Part shown: positions 1-5,960 of the stretch, one piece after another | Layout of the letters: each line of letters starts with the position of its first letter | How positions within the stretch are numbered: the stretch's first letter is position 1 | Source of the DNA: an uncultured Clostridium sp. | GTDB taxonomy: Bacteria; Bacillota; Clostridia; TANB77; CAG-465 | Length of the DNA stretch: 14,341 nucleotides | NCBI GenBank assembly: GCA_905204915.1 | Contig: CAJLBR010000032.1 | Location: forward strand, 1-14,341 | Direction: 5' to 3' | Notes under the pieces: model-generated | The model's input: the letters and a program-made list of their open reading frames with translations, nothing else | Database searches by the model: none | What the model was told of the DNA's origin: nothing | Translations under genes and position numbers: made by a program

Positions 1-18
1 AATGACTATATTCCCCTC

Positions 19-51
19 AAGAGAGCAGCTTAAAAGCTGCTCTCTTTTTTT
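19..51 (+). terminator. Rho-independent terminator of an upstream gene
   Basis: A perfect 10-bp GC-rich inverted repeat (21-30 with 35-44, 4-base loop), extended by two A-T pairs, is followed by a run of T at 45-51. It must end a transcript entering from left of the window. No coding sequence can be assigned to bases 1-18. Confidence 0.9.
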
Positions 52-85
52 ATGTAAAATTAATTGTTGCTATTTTGAATTTTAT

Positions 86-114
86 TTGACATTTTTATGT
101 AAATATGTTATAAT
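86..114 (+). promoter_or_regulatory. Perfect consensus sigma-A promoter for the Thr-rich surface protein gene
   Basis: TTGACA at 86-91 and TATAAT at 109-114 are separated by exactly 17 bases. Transcription should start near 121, leaving a leader of about 138 nt before the ATG at 259. A promoter matching consensus at all 12 positions predicts strong transcription unless repressed; see the palindrome at 115-136. Confidence 0.85.
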
Positions 115-136
115 GATAGTATAGGATTATACTATC
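115..136. promoter_or_regulatory. Operator-like palindrome over the transcription start
   Basis: GATAGTATA (115-123) and TATACTATC (128-136) form a perfect 9-bp inverted repeat with a 4-base centre. It begins right after the -10 box and straddles the expected start at about 121. The left half would not be in the transcript, so a DNA operator for a dimeric repressor is likelier than an RNA hairpin. The position and symmetry are seen; the repressor is unknown. Confidence 0.5.
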
Positions 137-258
137 CTGTTTAAATAATTTTTACAGGCTTTAACCTTTTATGATTATGAGGGGATCATTGAAGAAAAAG
201 CTTTATATATATATTACGAAAAAATAGTCAACATTGTATATTAAAAGGAGAATGATTT

Positions 259-1503
259 ATGAACAAATTCTTAATTATGAAGCGGAGAAAAAGAATTGCT
301 ATTTGTGCAGTTATAGTTATCGTTTTGATTGCTCTTATAGCTGTTATGGCTATTGGCACAAGTGCTCTTTCACAGAAGGAAGGAAAGAAAGCAACAAAGA
401 AGAGTGCAAGCTCTAACAATTCTACAGTATCGACTACATCGGAAGATGAGGTTGAAGATCTTGGTTTTGTGTGCACATGTCACAAGGATTCTGAAGGAAA
501 TCTTGACAATGAATTTCAGTCCGAGAATACAGTATACGGAATCTTCTGTTCAGAAGAATGTGAGTACTACAAGTATTGGACCGGCATTCATCAGATCAAT
601 TCAGTAAGCGCATCAAACAGCTACAACGGAGATATCACAATTGGCGACATTACTGTTGAGGAAGGTGCAACATTTAATTTTGTTTATGGTCAGAATGACA
701 ATAAGCAGAGTAATGAACTCACATACGTAGCACTTGTTGGTGATTACAACACTATAAGCGGAATGCTCATTGGAAATCACAACTCAGATGTAAACAACAA
801 TGGAAAAGATTCTGAAGAAGTTGTTGTAAAGAAGAAAGATTCCACAACTTACCCTGCAACTGTAACAGCAAGAGCAGAAGCAAGAGCAGAGGCAAGTTCG
901 AATGTAACCAACAACAATACCACTATTATCTATGATAATAATGATGTTCCAGCAGTTACCACAGCACCAGTTACCACTTCTCCAAGAGAGGAAGTAACAA
1001 CCACACGCGGTGGAAACGGAGGCGGAGAAACAACAACTACTACTAGAAAGGAAACCACTCCAACAACTGAACCTACAACTACGACCAGTCGTCCAGCTAC
1101 TGAGCCTACAACCACAACAACTCGCCCTACTTCGAAACCAACATCGACAACAACAACTCGTCCGGCACCAAAGCCTACAACTACAACGACGACAGCACAG
1201 AATAATGATGGTTTTGATCCAGAGCCTATGAATCCACCTAAAGTAGCGTGGGAGTACGACTCTTCAACAGGATGCCTGGTAGTATCAGTTTATTTGAGAA
1301 GTGAGTCTGATACATTTGACCTTTCCTTTATGGATGGATCGGATGAAATCGGAGGTTATTACTTAACTTCTAAAACCGCAGCAAACTCACTTGGCAAGAC
1401 ATTTAAGTTTAACGTTTCTAACCCGAATAATTGTTATGTAAAAGTAACAAATTCAGCTGGTTCAGAAACTAGTTACTATTACAAAGATGGTAACTTCCAG
1501 TAA
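259..1503 (+). CDS. Membrane-anchored, Thr/Pro-rich surface protein of unknown function
   Basis: I do not recognise the family of this 414-residue protein. Residues 8-13 are a basic cluster (KRRKR) followed by a hydrophobic segment at about 14-36. This is a signal anchor that should place the rest outside the cell. Residues 37-70 are a Ser/Lys/Asn-rich spacer. Residues 72-101 hold a cysteine cluster (C72-x-C74-H75 and C97-x3-C101). Residues 115-180 look beta-rich. Residues about 230-314 are a Thr/Pro linker with imperfect 10-12-residue repeats starting at 271 (EPTTTTSRPAT, EPTTTTTRPTS and so on). Residues 320-414 look like a small beta-sandwich with two more cysteines (C339, C392). No sortase motif or catalytic motif is visible. 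The ATG at 259 has AAAGGAG just upstream. It is a single-gene unit between two terminators. Codon use differs from its neighbours (CTT/CTC Leu, CGC/CGT Arg, TAC Tyr), suggesting transfer or an assembly join. Confidence 0.85.
   Translation: MNKFLIMKRRKRIAICAVIVIVLIALIAVMAIGTSALSQKEGKKATKKSASSNNSTVSTTSEDEVEDLGFVCTCHKDSEGNLDNEFQSENTVYGIFCSEECEYYKYWTGIHQINSVSASNSYNGDITIGDITVEEGATFNFVYGQNDNKQSNELTYVALVGDYNTISGMLIGNHNSDVNNNGKDSEEVVVKKKDSTTYPATVTARAEARAEASSNVTNNNTTIIYDNNDVPAVTTAPVTTSPREEVTTTRGGNGGGETTTTTRKETTPTTEPTTTTSRPATEPTTTTTRPTSKPTSTTTTRPAPKPTTTTTTAQNNDGFDPEPMNPPKVAWEYDSSTGCLVVSVYLRSESDTFDLSFMDGSDEIGGYYLTSKTAANSLGKTFKFNVSNPNNCYVKVTNSAGSETSYYYKDGNFQ
1071..1200 (+). repeat. Imperfect 33-36-base coding repeats of the Thr/Pro linker
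   Basis: Four units encode residues 271-281, 282-292, 293-304 and 305-314, each beginning with an acidic or basic residue plus Pro-Thr and running into four to six Thr and, in three of the four, Arg-Pro. Thr codons are mixed (ACA, ACT, ACC, ACG), so the repeats are old enough to have diverged at silent positions, or are held by selection on the protein. Such linkers usually separate extracellular domains and are often O-glycosylated in other proteins; that is inference here. Confidence 0.7.
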
Positions 1504-1529
1504 TTAAATTCCCTCTTAGTATAGATTTG

Positions 1530-1564
1530 AAAAGCCCAGAATTAATTTTCTGGGCTTTTTTTTT
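1530..1564 (+). terminator. Rho-independent terminator of the Thr-rich protein gene
   Basis: A 12-bp stem, 1530-1541 with 1548-1559, has a GCCCAG/CTGGGC core and a 6-base loop. A long T run (1556-1564) follows. It starts 27 bases after the stop codon and marks the end of the compositionally distinct unit. Confidence 0.92.
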
Positions 1565-1602
1565 ACTTTTGTTTAAATTCTACAAACTTCGAGTTTGATT
1601 TA

Positions 1603-1611
1603 TGCTATACT
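1603..1611 (+). promoter_or_regulatory. Possible extended -10 promoter for spoIIAA
   Basis: TGC followed by TATACT (1606-1611) is an extended -10 element. No good -35 is found 17 bases upstream (1583-1588 reads CAAACT). The start would fall close to the ribosome binding site of spoIIAA. In Bacillus the spoIIA operon is read by sigma-H under Spo0A control; I do not see a clear sigma-H site or Spo0A box, so the true promoter is uncertain. Confidence 0.35.
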
Positions 1612-1629
1612 AAGTTCGAGGTGGAGTAT

Positions 1630-1935
1630 ATGAAATATACATATGATAATGGAAATTTAAATATTAATTTGGATGAAGAGTTAGATATGAAAAGTTGTAA
1701 GAGATTAAGAACTTTAATAGATGGATATATTATGAGATATCAACCGGAGGAATTTACAGTTGATCTAAGTAAAGTAAAATTTATGGATAGTAGCGGAATA
1801 GGACTTTTAATTGGAAGATATAATTTGCTTAAATTATTAAATTCTAAGATGACTATTATTAATCCAAGTAGCAGTATTAGAAGAGTTTTAGAGCTTTCAA
1901 ATGTTGCTAAGAATATTGAAATGAGGAGTATATAA
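1630..1935 (+). CDS. spoIIAA: Anti-sigma F factor antagonist SpoIIAA
   Basis: This 101-residue STAS-domain protein frees the forespore sigma factor F by binding its anti-sigma factor SpoIIAB. The regulatory motif M52-D53-S54-S55-G56-I-G, followed by an LLIGRY helix, matches the SpoIIAA phosphorylation site; S54 aligns with Ser58 of Bacillus subtilis SpoIIAA, the residue phosphorylated by SpoIIAB. I chose the ATG at 1630 over an in-frame GTG at 1621 because GAGGTGGAG lies just upstream of the ATG and would overlap the GTG. The protein is about 15 residues shorter than the Bacillus one, at the ends only. It sits one base upstream of spoIIAB, giving the usual translational coupling of partners. 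Confidence 0.93.
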   Translation: MKYTYDNGNLNINLDEELDMKSCKRLRTLIDGYIMRYQPEEFTVDLSKVKFMDSSGIGLLIGRYNLLKLLNSKMTIINPSSSIRRVLELSNVAKNIEMRSI

Positions 1936-1936
1936 T

Positions 1937-2383
1937 ATGGAACAAAATTATTTAAAATTAGATATAAAAGCTGTTTTAGATAATGTTTCTGTAGTAAGGG
2001 TGGCTATTGCTACTTTTATATCCAATATGGATATTACAATTGATGAACTTATGGATGTAAAAACAGCTGTATCAGAGGCAGTTACTAATTCTATTGAACA
2101 TGGATATGATGAATATAATAAAGGAAACGTTAAAGTAGAGGCATATATAATTCAAGATGAATATGATATTATAAAAATTATAGTTGAGGATACTGGAGTA
2201 GGAATTGAAGATATAGAACTTGCAACAACACCAGCGTATACATCAAAACCAGAGATGGAACATGCGGGAATGGGTTTTACTATAATGGAGAGTTTTATGG
2301 ATGAAATTTTAATAGATTCAGTTGCTGGACAAGGAACAAAAATAACATTAATAAAGAAAATAAAAGAAAAAAAGTCTACATAA
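1937..2383 (+). CDS. spoIIAB: Anti-sigma F factor / serine kinase SpoIIAB
   Basis: This 148-residue GHKL-type ATPase sequesters sigma-F and phosphorylates SpoIIAA during sporulation. Visible ATP-binding motifs are the N box (E47-A-V-T-N51, then HGYDE), the G1 box D85-T-G-V-G, and the lid and second glycine box A-G111-M-G113-F-T-I-M-E. Length and sequence fit SpoIIAB rather than the related RsbW. Histidine 109 stands where Bacillus SpoIIAB has the arginine of its ERSGMGF segment, a region known to contact both partners; this may be a lineage variant. GAGGAG sits 8 bases before the ATG. The usual third gene, sigF, does not follow: a terminator begins about 17 bases after the stop. Confidence 0.95.
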   Translation: MEQNYLKLDIKAVLDNVSVVRVAIATFISNMDITIDELMDVKTAVSEAVTNSIEHGYDEYNKGNVKVEAYIIQDEYDIIKIIVEDTGVGIEDIELATTPAYTSKPEMEHAGMGFTIMESFMDEILIDSVAGQGTKITLIKKIKEKKST

Positions 2384-2396
2384 TTTAATATATATA

Positions 2397-2425
2397 TTGA
2401 AAATACAAGCATATTTTGATAAAAT
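2397..2425 (+). promoter_or_regulatory. Sigma-A promoter with extended -10 for the two pseudouridine synthase genes
   Basis: TTGAAA (2397-2402) and TAAAAT (2420-2425) are spaced by 17 bases, with TG at 2417-2418 giving an extended -10. The start would be near 2432, only about 20 bases before the ATG at 2452. It lies inside the spoIIAB terminator hairpin, so the downstream genes need not depend on sporulation transcription. Confidence 0.65.
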
Positions 2426-2441
2426 ATACTTGTATTTTTTT
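2400..2441 (+). terminator. Terminator of spoIIAA-spoIIAB, overlapping the next promoter and ribosome binding site
   Basis: A long stem pairs 2400-2409 with 2429-2438 and 2411-2417 with 2421-2427, with one C-A mismatch and a 3-base loop. It is followed by T at 2435-2441. The stem is AT-rich but very long. It ends directly at the ribosome binding site (AGGAG 2442-2446) of the pseudouridine synthase gene, and the same bases hold that gene's promoter. Confidence 0.75.
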
Positions 2442-2451
2442 AGGAGTAAAA

Positions 2452-3390
2452 ATGGATAACAATACGTATTATAAAATAGATGAAAATAGTGTATCAAAAA
2501 GATTAGATGTGTATTTGTCTGAAGTAATATTGGACAAAACTAGAAGTTATATAAAAAAGCTAATTGATGATGGTAAAGTTTTAGTCAATAATAAAAAAGT
2601 TAAATCTGGATATTCGTTAAAACTAAATGATATTATATCTGTGGAAAATGTGGAAGATACAGTACTAAATGTGTTACCAGAAGATATAAAATTAGATATT
2701 TTATATGAAGATGATGATATAATAATTGTAAACAAGAAAAAAGGAATGGTGGTCCATCCTGCAGTAGGAAATTATACAGGCACTTTAGTTAATGCTTTGA
2801 TGAATTCACATGGAGAAAACTTATCTTCAATAAATGGCGTTATAAGGCCTGGAATTGTACATAGAATCGATAAAGATACAAGTGGTATATTAGTTGTTGC
2901 TAAAAACGATAAAGCTCATAAAAAGCTATCTGGCGACTTTAAAATTCATAACTTAAAAAGAGAGTATATTGCCTTAGTAAAAGGAATTATAAAAGAAGAT
3001 AAGCTTGATATAAATCTTCCAATCGGACGTAATCCAAAAGATAGAAAGAAAATGGCTGTAACTTATAAAAATAGTAGAGAAGCCATAACACATATAGAAG
3101 TATTAAAAAGATATTATAATTCTAATTTAACATTAGTAAAGGCAACATTAGAAACTGGAAGAACACATCAAATTAGAGTACATATGTCGTATATAGGGCA
3201 TCCTTTATTAGGGGATGAAGTATATTCGAAACCGGATAAAAACTATAAAATAAAAGGACAAATGTTGCATGCAAAAACTTTAGGAATTAATCACCCAACT
3301 AGCAATAAGTATATGGAATTTACTTCTGATTTGCCAGAGGAATTTGAAAATTTGCTAAAGACTTTAGAAAATAAAGAAAAATCTATTTAA
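2452..3390 (+). CDS. rluD: RluD-type ribosomal large subunit pseudouridine synthase
   Basis: This 312-residue enzyme isomerises uridines to pseudouridine in RNA, most likely 23S rRNA. An N-terminal S4 RNA-binding domain (about residues 14-65) is followed by the RluA/RluD-family catalytic domain. The catalytic motif H137-R-I-D140-K-D-T-S-G is intact, with D140 the expected nucleophile. The family's later RTHQIRVHM and GHPLLGD motifs are also present. I chose the ATG at 2452, preceded by TAGGAG, over an upstream in-frame TTG at 2416 that lies in the terminator loop. The rluB-type gene follows after 12 bases. Several RluD-like paralogues usually coexist in Firmicutes (for example YlyB and YjbO), so the exact target base is not certain. 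Confidence 0.92.
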   Translation: MDNNTYYKIDENSVSKRLDVYLSEVILDKTRSYIKKLIDDGKVLVNNKKVKSGYSLKLNDIISVENVEDTVLNVLPEDIKLDILYEDDDIIIVNKKKGMVVHPAVGNYTGTLVNALMNSHGENLSSINGVIRPGIVHRIDKDTSGILVVAKNDKAHKKLSGDFKIHNLKREYIALVKGIIKEDKLDINLPIGRNPKDRKKMAVTYKNSREAITHIEVLKRYYNSNLTLVKATLETGRTHQIRVHMSYIGHPLLGDEVYSKPDKNYKIKGQMLHAKTLGINHPTSNKYMEFTSDLPEEFENLLKTLENKEKSI

Positions 3391-3402
3391 GGAGAGATAG
3401 TA

Positions 3403-4095
3403 GTGAGAATAAATAAATATATTGCAAGTTCTGGAGTATGTTCTAGAAGAAAAGCCGAAGAGTATATTAATCAAGGAAAAATATATTTAAATGGTTCAAA
3501 AGTAACTGACTTAGCTACACAAGTTGGACAAGATGATGTGGTTACTTTAGATGGTAAAAAAATAAGCATAGAAGAAGAAAAAGTTTACTTGGTACTAAAT
3601 AAACCTAAAGGGTATATTACAACAAGTAATGAACAATTTGAAAGAAATTGCATAATGGATCTAATAAATGAAAATGTAAGAGTATTTCCTGTAGGAAGAC
3701 TAGATATGGATACAGAAGGAATTATAATACTTACAAATGATGGTGAATTTGCTAATGAACTTATGCATCCGAGAAATAAATTATTTAAAACATACATTGC
3801 AAAGTTAAATTATGATGTTTCTGATAGTGAAATCGAAACTTTAAGAAACGGCATTGACATTGGTGGGTATATAACTAAAAAGGCTGTTGTAAAAAAAATA
3901 AAAAAGAATGTAGTTTCGATAAGTATTGCTGAAGGAAAAAATAGGCAAATAAGAAGGATGTTTGAAGCTATAAATAAAAGAGTAGTTAAGCTAAAAAGGA
4001 TTGCAATAGGAAATTTTGAGCCTAAAGATATTGCCCTTGGGGAGTATAAAAAATTCTCATTGGAAGATTTAAAAAGAAGAATATATGCAAAATAA
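3403..4095 (+). CDS. rluB: RluB/RsuA-family pseudouridine synthase
   Basis: This 230-residue enzyme modifies rRNA uridines. The N terminus (MRINKYIASSGVCSRRKAEE) is the typical start of an S4 domain in the RsuA/RluB group. The catalytic motif GRLD101-M-D-T-E-G holds the nucleophilic aspartate, and K-N-R-Q-I-R-R-M near the C terminus is the family's conserved basic motif. The start is a GTG; GGAGAG immediately after the rluD stop, 6 bases upstream of the GTG, supports it. It forms a two-gene operon with the RluD-type gene and ends at a strong hairpin. In many Firmicutes rluB lies beside scpA-scpB; here scpA is about 10 kb away. Confidence 0.92.
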   Translation: MRINKYIASSGVCSRRKAEEYINQGKIYLNGSKVTDLATQVGQDDVVTLDGKKISIEEEKVYLVLNKPKGYITTSNEQFERNCIMDLINENVRVFPVGRLDMDTEGIIILTNDGEFANELMHPRNKLFKTYIAKLNYDVSDSEIETLRNGIDIGGYITKKAVVKKIKKNVVSISIAEGKNRQIRRMFEAINKRVVKLKRIAIGNFEPKDIALGEYKKFSLEDLKRRIYAK

Positions 4096-4096
4096 T

Positions 4097-4122
4097 AAAA
4101 CCAGTACTTATGTACTGGTTTT
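4097..4122. terminator. Bidirectional terminator between rluB and rpsU
   Basis: A perfect 11-bp stem (4097-4107 with 4112-4122, core CCAGTAC/GTACTGG, 4-base loop) lies between two convergent genes. The plus strand has a T run on the right. The minus strand reads TTTTATTATTTT after the stem, so it can stop transcripts from both sides. Confidence 0.88.
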
Positions 4123-4154
4123 CTATATTAATACAATTAATTATTTTCAATATA

Positions 4155-4328
4155 TTAATGTTTTCTTTTTCTAGCTGCCTCTGATTTCTTTTTTCTCTTT
4201 ACACTAGGTTTTTCATAATGTTCTCTCTTACGAATTTCAGCAAGCACGCCATATTTTGCACATTGCTTTTTGAATCTAGCTAGTGCATTGTCTAAACTTT
4301 CATTATCTTTAATTTTAATTCCTGGCAT
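4155..4328 (-). CDS. rpsU: 30S ribosomal protein S21
   Basis: This 57-residue, very basic protein belongs to the small ribosomal subunit and helps in translation initiation. The sequence beginning MPGIKIKDNESLDNALARF and the C-terminal REHYEKPSVKRKKKSEAARKRK block are unmistakable S21. The start at 4328 is fixed by AAGGAGGG at about 4336-4343 (complement) and by the family's usual length. The open frame continues 34 codons further upstream through the leader hairpin and promoter, but that extension is not coding. It is a monocistronic unit on the minus strand, with its own promoter and a 60-nt leader containing a hairpin. Confidence 0.97.
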   Translation of the reverse strand: MPGIKIKDNESLDNALARFKKQCAKYGVLAEIRKREHYEKPSVKRKKKSEAARKRKH

Positions 4329-4350
4329 TTTGTTTCCCTCCTTCCAGTGG

Positions 4351-4382
4351 GAAATACTTGTTATTGCTGTAATAAGTATTTC
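4351..4382 (-). promoter_or_regulatory. Leader hairpin upstream of the rpsU ribosome binding site
   Basis: GAAATACTT (4351-4359) and AAGTATTTC (4374-4382) make a perfect 9-bp stem with a 14-base loop that may pair a little further. In the rpsU mRNA it ends about 8 bases before the Shine-Dalgarno sequence. It could serve S21 autoregulation or mRNA stability; the structure is seen, the function is inferred. Confidence 0.5.
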
Positions 4383-4397
4383 TGAAATTACCTTTAA

Positions 4398-4426
4398 ATT
4401 ATACAATATATTATTAAATATGTCAA
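4398..4426 (-). promoter_or_regulatory. Perfect consensus sigma-A promoter for rpsU
   Basis: On the minus strand TTGACA (plus 4421-4426) and TATAAT (plus 4398-4403) are separated by 17 bases. Transcription should start near 4391, giving a leader of about 63 nt. Confidence 0.85.
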
Positions 4427-4485
4427 GCAATAATTGACTTTTTTTGAGTATTGCACAATAAAATGTTTTTTTGTAATAAATTAAA

Positions 4486-4514
4486 TTGACTAATATTTTG
4501 TTTTAATATATAAT
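4486..4514 (+). promoter_or_regulatory. Sigma-A promoter for the ctpB-like gene
   Basis: TTGACT (4486-4491) and TATAAT (4509-4514) are separated by 17 bases, with a start near 4521 and a leader of only about 22 nt. It points away from the rpsU promoter, about 60 bases apart, so the two are divergent. Confidence 0.75.
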
Positions 4515-4542
4515 AAAATTGTTTTAGAAGGAGATAATTTTT

Positions 4543-5778
4543 ATGGAAGAAAAACAAAAAATTAAGATAGATAAATCAAAATTGGCAACAAATGTTTTAT
4601 CAGGAGTACTAATTGTAGTTATTTCAGCTGCATTGATATGGGCTTTAGTTATCATTGTTGCACCTAAATTTTTAACTGATGATAGCAAGTTATCTGCTTC
4701 ATATGGTGAGAATGCAGTGGCATTAAACAGAATTAATATGGCACTAAATAGAATTATGGAAAATCATATTGAAGATCAAGATATTGATAAGCTAGTTGAT
4801 GGTGCAATAAGTGGAATGGCAGATGCTACAGATGATCCTTATACAAGATATATATCAGAGGAAGAATATCAAGAAATGCTTGTTGCTGGAACAGAACAAT
4901 ATAGCGGCATAGGAGTTCACATTTCATATGACCAAGAAACAAAAGGAATTATTATTTTAGGAATTATGCCTAATAGTCCAGCTCAAGAAGCAGGGCTTAA
5001 AATAGGCGATATAATAGCAATGGTTGGAGATGTTACAGTAAATACTGATACTTACTCTGAATGTGTTGATGCTATTAAAGGTGAAGAAAATACAACTGTA
5101 AAATTAACAATTGTAAGAAATCAAGAAGAAGTTATTGAAAAAGAAATTACAAGAAAGAAAATATCTGTAAATAACATTGAATCAGAACTTTTAGACAATA
5201 ATATTGGATATATCAGAATTTGGGCTTTTGAAAATGATATATATAAACAATTTAAAGCTGAATATGATAAATTCGACGGTAAAGTAGATGGTCTTATAAT
5301 AGATCTAAGAAATAACTCTGGTGGTCTTGTAAATGAAACACTAAATATAGCAGATTTATTAGTTCCAGCAGGAGATGCTTTAAAATTAAGATATAAAGAT
5401 GGAACAGAAAAAGTTTACAGAACAACAGATAAAAATGAAATTAATGTTCCACTAGTAGTTTTAGTAAACGGTAGAAGTGCTAGTGCATCAGAAATTTTAG
5501 CTGGTATAATTAAAGATACAAATAAGGGCGTTGTTATTGGTACAAAAACTTTTGGAAAAGGAATTGTTCAAACAGTTGAAAAACTAGGAGATAGAGGAGC
5601 ATTATCTATAACAACTTCTAAGTATTATACTCCAAGTGGTGTTGAGATTCATAAAAATGGTATAGAACCAAACATTACAGTTGAGCTACCACAAGAAGAG
5701 CAAAATGAAATGACTGTTTCTAGAGATAAAGATACACAATTAAAAAGAGCAGTTGAATATATTGTTAATGGAAAATAA
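4543..5778 (+). CDS. ctpB: S41-family carboxy-terminal processing protease (CtpA/CtpB-like)
   Basis: This 411-residue serine protease has an N-terminal membrane anchor (about residues 17-41), so its catalytic part lies outside the cytoplasm. After an S41 N-terminal helical region comes a PDZ domain (about 112-195, with YSGIGVHI and the PNSPAQEAGLKIGD turn), then the S41 core. The catalytic Ser-Lys-Gln set is visible: S314 in RSASAS, K339 in FGKG and Q343 in IVQ, with the 25-residue Ser-Lys spacing of the family. In Bacillus, CtpB trims SpoIVFA to trigger late sporulation sigma-K processing; the nearby sporulation genes make a similar role plausible, but a general envelope protease cannot be excluded. 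AAGGAG lies 9 bases before the ATG. Downstream only a weak hairpin is seen. Confidence 0.93.
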   Translation: MEEKQKIKIDKSKLATNVLSGVLIVVISAALIWALVIIVAPKFLTDDSKLSASYGENAVALNRINMALNRIMENHIEDQDIDKLVDGAISGMADATDDPYTRYISEEEYQEMLVAGTEQYSGIGVHISYDQETKGIIILGIMPNSPAQEAGLKIGDIIAMVGDVTVNTDTYSECVDAIKGEENTTVKLTIVRNQEEVIEKEITRKKISVNNIESELLDNNIGYIRIWAFENDIYKQFKAEYDKFDGKVDGLIIDLRNNSGGLVNETLNIADLLVPAGDALKLRYKDGTEKVYRTTDKNEINVPLVVLVNGRSASASEILAGIIKDTNKGVVIGTKTFGKGIVQTVEKLGDRGALSITTSKYYTPSGVEIHKNGIEPNITVELPQEEQNEMTVSRDKDTQLKRAVEYIVNGK

Positions 5779-5798
5779 TATTTAATTAAATTGTAACA

Positions 5799-5828
5799 AT
5801 TGCAAAATTAATTTGGATTAATTGCAAT
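5799..5828 (+). terminator. Weak hairpin downstream of the protease gene
   Basis: ATTGCA (5799-5804) and ATTAAT (5807-5812) pair with ATTAAT (5817-5822) and TGCAAT (5823-5828), with a 2-base bulge and a 4-base loop. No T run follows on the plus strand, so termination may be inefficient. The rest of 5779-5900 is AT-rich with no gene. Confidence 0.3.
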
Positions 5829-5900
5829 AAAAATGCTGAATTATAAAATGATTAAATACATAAAAATGAAATAATTAGCAAAATCAAGTTATTACTTATT

Positions 5901-5929
5901 TTGACAAGTATTGATAAAAATGCTATAAT
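5901..5929 (+). promoter_or_regulatory. Perfect consensus promoter with extended -10 for veg
   Basis: TTGACA (5901-5906) and TATAAT (5924-5929) are separated by 17 bases, with TGC (5921-5923) just before the -10. All elements match consensus. The veg promoter of Bacillus subtilis is one of that organism's strongest, and the same appears true here. Confidence 0.9.
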
Positions 5930-5960
5930 TTGTCCGAGAGAGGGCATATAGGTGATTAAT

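Noticed and set aside
171..227. Possible 18-codon leader peptide in the untranslated region before the surface protein gene
   Set aside because: The ATG at 171 has no ribosome binding site and the product has no attenuator-like codon run or following terminator pair.
228..476. Open frame of 82 codons on the minus strand across the start of the surface protein gene
   Set aside because: It overlaps a well-supported gene with a ribosome binding site on the other strand, has no ribosome binding site of its own and no recognisable features. The same applies to the low-complexity minus-strand frame at 930-1115 opposite the Thr codons.
1071..1200. CRISPR or tandem DNA repeat array
   Set aside because: The repeats are in-frame, encode a Thr/Pro linker and have varied third bases with no spacers, so they are protein repeats.
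1580..1619. Short repeated motif ACTTCGAG / AGTTCGAG before spoIIAA as a Spo0A box
   Set aside because: Neither copy matches the Spo0A box TGTCGAA on either strand well enough; they may simply be a chance short repeat.
2416..2451. Earlier TTG start for the RluD-type protein
   Set aside because: It lies in the loop of the terminator hairpin without a ribosome binding site; the ATG at 2452 has TAGGAG at the right distance.
4329..4430. N-terminal extension of rpsU by 34 codons
   Set aside because: The extension runs through the rpsU promoter and leader hairpin, while the strong AAGGAGGG site fits the 57-residue S21 start.
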